Translations under genes and position numbers: made by a program
Part shown: in pieces, positions 6,130 through 6,471 of the stretch
Position numbering within the stretch: position 1 is the stretch's first letter
Layout of the letters: every line of letters starts with the position of its first letter
Assembly: GCA_002919115.1 (NCBI GenBank)
Contig: PKER01000284.1
Location: 1-6,471, forward strand
DNA length: 6,471 nucleotides
Direction of reading: 5' to 3'
From: a bacterium
GTDB taxonomy: Bacteria; Actinomycetota; Thermoleophilia; Solirubrobacterales; 70-9
Notes under the pieces: model-generated
Databases searched by the model: none
The model's input: only the letters and a program-made list of their open reading frames with translations
Told to the model about the DNA's origin: nothing

Positions 6130-6471
6130 CGCTTCAGTTTGACCACAATCGCGGCGGCCAGGCAGAGCCGGTAGGCCGCGTAAGGCCACAGCGCCCGGTC
6201 GCGCTCGACCAGCCGGATGAGCCGCTGGGAGGCCAGCGTCGAGACGAACGAGGCGGCGGCGCCGACCGCGAGCTGCTTCCCGGTGCCCTTCGCGATCCCG
6301 CGGCGGCGCAGCCGCACCCCCTTGAGCGCGACCGCGCCCACGATCACCGGCAGCGCCACGGTGCGCGAGAGCAGGTTCGCCTGCTCGCGGGAGAACCGCC
6401 GCGCGCGGGCGGCGGTGAGCGTCGCGCCGTTGCGCGAGACCCCAGGCATGAGCGCGGCGGCCTGCGCGAGG
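6126..6471 (-). CDS. uppP: Undecaprenyl-diphosphatase, C-terminal part (5' end outside window)
   Basis: Integral membrane phosphatase (BacA/UppP) that converts undecaprenyl diphosphate to the monophosphate, recycling the lipid carrier used for peptidoglycan and other wall polymers. About 114 residues are visible and the frame stays open to the window edge, so the N-terminal half with the other catalytic residues is missing. The diagnostic segment AQAAALMPGVSRNGATL contains the conserved catalytic arginine of PGxSRSGxT, with asparagine in place of the second serine. It is followed by RRFSREQANLLSRTVALPVIVGA, which matches the usual serine-rich helix, and by two further hydrophobic helices ending in YAAYRLCLAAAIVV (compare the family's YRxxLG end). 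The ATG at 6449 is inside this motif and is not the start. The stop overlaps the purM GTG by 4 nt, so this is the upstream gene of an operon with purM and the PfpI gene. Confidence 0.92.
   Translation of the reverse strand, partial: LAQAAALMPGVSRNGATLTAARARRFSREQANLLSRTVALPVIVGAVALKGVRLRRRGIAKGTGKQLAVGAAASFVSTLASQRLIRLVERDRALWPYAAYRLCLAAAIVVKLKR

Noticed and set aside
5410..6174. Plus-strand open frame antisense to purM
   Set aside because: Composition is typical of an antisense shadow (Asp, Arg, His, Ala rich), and purM on the other strand is certain.
6130..6189. Upstream ATG start for PurM, adding 20 residues
   Set aside because: The extra residues overlap uppP by 64 nt and do not resemble a PurM N-terminus. 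The GTG at 6129 gives a neat 4-nt overlap and a normal start.

Overview
This is a very GC-rich, densely coded chromosomal window. It holds seven protein-coding genes and no RNA genes, mobile elements, CRISPR arrays or long non-coding stretches. The gene content and protein style suggest a high-GC actinobacterium, plausibly of the Thermoleophilia/Solirubrobacterales type: a PASTA-domain membrane protein coupled to ddl, an Actinobacteria-type Ser/Thr kinase whose ectodomain resembles that of MviN, and a short UppP. That placement is inferred from protein style, not from a marker gene.

Left part, plus strand (1-1969): the 3' end of a gene for a membrane-anchored protein with four extracellular PASTA domains, which bind cell-wall muropeptides or lipid II in known families. 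Its stop codon overlaps the start of ddl (D-alanine--D-alanine ligase) as ATGA, with a good Shine-Dalgarno just upstream. Wall sensing and synthesis of the D-Ala-D-Ala dipeptide are therefore probably co-translated.

Centre (1986-4473): a minus-strand gene for an apparently active transmembrane Ser/Thr protein kinase converges on ddl. Its extracellular part is not PASTA but looks like the discoidin/jelly-roll type ectodomain of actinobacterial MviN (Rv3910). A 67-bp intergenic region separates it from a divergent plus-strand gene for a DsbA-like thioredoxin-fold protein. That protein has only one cysteine in the active-site position and carries an extra helical C-terminal segment.

Right part, minus strand (6471 down to 4502): a tightly overlapping operon, uppP (partial, undecaprenyl-diphosphatase) > purM (AIR synthetase) > a DJ-1/PfpI family protein close to isonitrile hydratase. 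The junctions are a 4-nt GTGA overlap and a 1-nt TGATG overlap. The first of these moves the purM start to a GTG at 6129.

The window is mostly cell-envelope and housekeeping biology. I saw no evidence for a wholly new system. The most interesting items are the kinase with a MviN-like ectodomain, the single-cysteine DsbA-like protein with an appended C-terminal domain, and the variant motifs in PurM and UppP.
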